Shown: one piece after another, positions 6,287 through 7,330 of the stretch
Layout of the letters: every line of letters begins with the position of its first letter
Numbering within the stretch: the stretch's first letter is position 1
Assembly: GCA_934643765.1 (NCBI GenBank)
Contig: CAKUCT010000094.1
Coordinates: 1-7,330 of the forward strand
Direction: 5' to 3'
DNA length: 7,330 bases
From: an uncultured Oscillospiraceae bacterium
GTDB lineage: Bacteria > Bacillota > Clostridia > Oscillospirales > Oscillospiraceae
Program-made: the position numbers and the translations under genes
The notes under the pieces: generated by a model
Seen by the model: only the letters and a program-made list of their open reading frames with translations
What the model was told of the DNA's origin: nothing
Database searches by the model: none

Positions 6287-7219
6287 ATGAAACAACTCAA
6301 GCGTACCTATACGCGCAGTGCATGGCTTTTGTTTGCGCTGCTTCTGCTTTGCATGATTCTGGGCTCGTTCTTCGATTTCCAGATTTCAAGCGCCATTTAT
6401 CCCGGCACGGAGAGCAGCTTTGGTCAGTTCTTCGCCGCCTTCGGCGAGCTTCCGGCGTTTCTGGCGCTGATCTGCGCGGGCGTTCTGCTCTTCCGGCACC
6501 GGGGATGCCTGCGCCGGGACTGGAACATTTTGCTTCTGATCGCTTCGGCGGGTCTGGTTCTTGGCGGCGTGTTCCTGGCGGTGCATGAGGCAACGGACAA
6601 TGTGCCTGCAATGCCGGTCTGGGTGCCGCTGCTGGTGACGGTATTTTTTGCGGCGCTGTGCGCCGCGGCGCTTCTGCTTATGACCTCCGGCGCGCAGGGG
6701 AAGACGGTGCTGCGGTTCGTATTGACTTTGATCTTTGTGTGCGTAGGCACGATGATTTTAATTAACGTCATCAAAGTTCCCTGGGGCCGGGCCAGAATGC
6801 GCCTGATCGCGGCAACCGGAAACGCAAGCTACTTCAGCCCCTGGTGGAAGGCCGGGAGCGCGCTGAAAAACCAGCTGGTTGCTGAGGGTGTTTCGTCCGA
6901 TGAGTTCCGCTCCTTCCCGTCCGGACACACGGCTTGCGCCGCCTGCGCGATGCTCATCGGCCTGCTTCCGACTGTTTCCAAGCGCTTCCGCGGCAAAGAA
7001 AAGCGGCTGATTCTGGCGGGCTGTATCTGGACGCTTGTCGTTGCATTCAGCCGCCTGCGCATGGGCGCGCACTTTTTGACTGATGTGACCATGGCCTGGC
7101 TCGTGACGCTGGGACTTACGGTGCTTGGCGTGCACCTGTTCTATTTCAACAAGAAGTTTTTCCAGTTTGTCTGGGATCTCATCTCTGAACGAGAAGAGCA
7201 GGTCTACGACCCTGAATAA
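6287..7219 (+). CDS. Phosphatase PAP2 family integral membrane protein
   Basis: A 310-residue membrane protein of the PAP2 (type 2 phosphatidic acid phosphatase) family, which removes phosphate from lipid phosphates such as phosphatidate, phosphatidylglycerophosphate or undecaprenyl pyrophosphate. The three active-site motifs are visible: K163-x6-R170 (KVPWGRAR, with Met rather than the usual Pro after the Arg), FPSGH (210-214) and SR-x5-H-x3-D (S255, R256, H262, D266). His214 and His262 are the expected catalytic pair. About eight hydrophobic segments are seen (near 12-28, 54-70, 80-98, 110-132, 142-161, 215-228, 240-255 and 267-286), so several helices precede the catalytic core. AAAGGA lies 6 bases before the ATG. 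It is a single-gene unit, divergent from the FliB-family gene, closed by a strong terminator. The lipid substrate cannot be assigned; envelope recycling is a guess. Confidence 0.9.
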   Translation: MKQLKRTYTRSAWLLFALLLLCMILGSFFDFQISSAIYPGTESSFGQFFAAFGELPAFLALICAGVLLFRHRGCLRRDWNILLLIASAGLVLGGVFLAVHEATDNVPAMPVWVPLLVTVFFAALCAAALLLMTSGAQGKTVLRFVLTLIFVCVGTMILINVIKVPWGRARMRLIAATGNASYFSPWWKAGSALKNQLVAEGVSSDEFRSFPSGHTACAACAMLIGLLPTVSKRFRGKEKRLILAGCIWTLVVAFSRLRMGAHFLTDVTMAWLVTLGLTVLGVHLFYFNKKFFQFVWDLISEREEQVYDPE

Positions 7220-7223
7220 ATGC

Positions 7224-7258
7224 AAAAAATCCCGCTGCAAGTGCAGCGGGATTTTTTT
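7224..7258. terminator. Bidirectional terminator after the PAP2 gene
   Basis: A perfect 15-bp stem (7224-7238 with 7243-7257) closes on an AAGT loop, with a GC core TCCCGCTGC, a T-tract at 7252-7258 on plus and A-rich arm giving a T-tract on minus. It starts 4 bases after the PAP2 stop and overlaps the stop codon of the convergent gene at the window edge by three bases, so it probably serves both. Confidence 0.9.
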
Positions 7259-7330
7259 ATTCTTCTTCGACCTTGTGATAGACAAACGCGTTGGGGACGG
7301 GGCGGGAGCCGGTGTAGCGCGTGGCTGCAT
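7257..7330 (-). CDS. C-terminal fragment of an unidentified protein, running off the right edge
   Basis: On the minus strand the frame ending in TAA at 7259-7257 stays open to the window edge and gives 23 residues, including RYTGSRPVPNAF and the end VYHKVEEE. The mixed composition with a charged tail looks like a genuine C-terminus, unlike the other minus-strand frame here, which is a low-complexity Ala/Pro run. The stop sits on the shared terminator hairpin, as expected for a real convergent gene. I do not recognise the protein from so short a piece. Confidence 0.55.
   Translation of the reverse strand, partial: AATRYTGSRPVPNAFVYHKVEEE

Noticed and set aside
6758..7330. A 190-codon minus-strand open frame opposite PAP2 reaching the right edge
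   Set aside because: It runs antisense through the PAP2 catalytic motifs and through the terminator. The frame ending at 7259 is the better gene at this edge.

Overview
The window looks like chromosome from a Gram-positive anaerobe of the Clostridia (Bacillota), plausibly a gut Oscillospiraceae/Ruminococcaceae-type organism. The basis is moderately high GC with GC-rich third positions, strong purine Shine-Dalgarno sites (AGGAGGT, GGAGG, GGGGGAG), factor-independent hairpin terminators with U-tracts, and an ABC half-transporter whose wording and linker insertion I recognise from clostridial genomes. The taxon is inferred; there is no rRNA or marker gene here.

Layout. Bases 1-112 hold a probable terminator of an upstream gene and the leader of a plus-strand flavin-reductase-like gene (113-685). 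A 17-bp perfect hairpin (690-726) separates it from a convergent minus-strand operon: a MarR-family regulator (4899-4429), an ABC exporter half with degenerate ATPase residues (4436-2691) and an ABC exporter half with catalytic residues (2698-743). Both junctions in the operon are 8-base stop/start overlaps. In front of the regulator lies a good promoter, followed at once by two identical perfect palindromes GTAGCATGCTAC whose centres are 21 bp apart. This is the obvious self-regulated operator.

Upstream of the operon, also on minus, is a FliB-family (flagellin lysine-N-methylase-like) cysteine-rich protein (6130-5036) with its own terminator. It is transcribed divergently from a membrane PAP2-family phosphatase (6287-7219). 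The two promoters sit back to back with abutting -35 boxes. A strong bidirectional terminator (7224-7258) follows the phosphatase, and the last 74 bases carry the C-terminal end of another minus-strand gene.

How the parts fit. The regulator and the two ABC halves form a classic ligand-responsive multidrug or toxic-compound efflux unit, in which the two half-transporters should make one heterodimer with one active and one degenerate ATP site. The flavin-reductase-like, FliB-like and PAP2 genes are separate transcription units with no evident shared pathway. I see no mobile elements, CRISPR, tRNA, rRNA or foreign-looking segment, and I do not see a convincing wholly new system. The points most worth a second look are the tandem-palindrome operator, the asymmetric ABC pair, and the FliB-like gene without flagellar neighbours.
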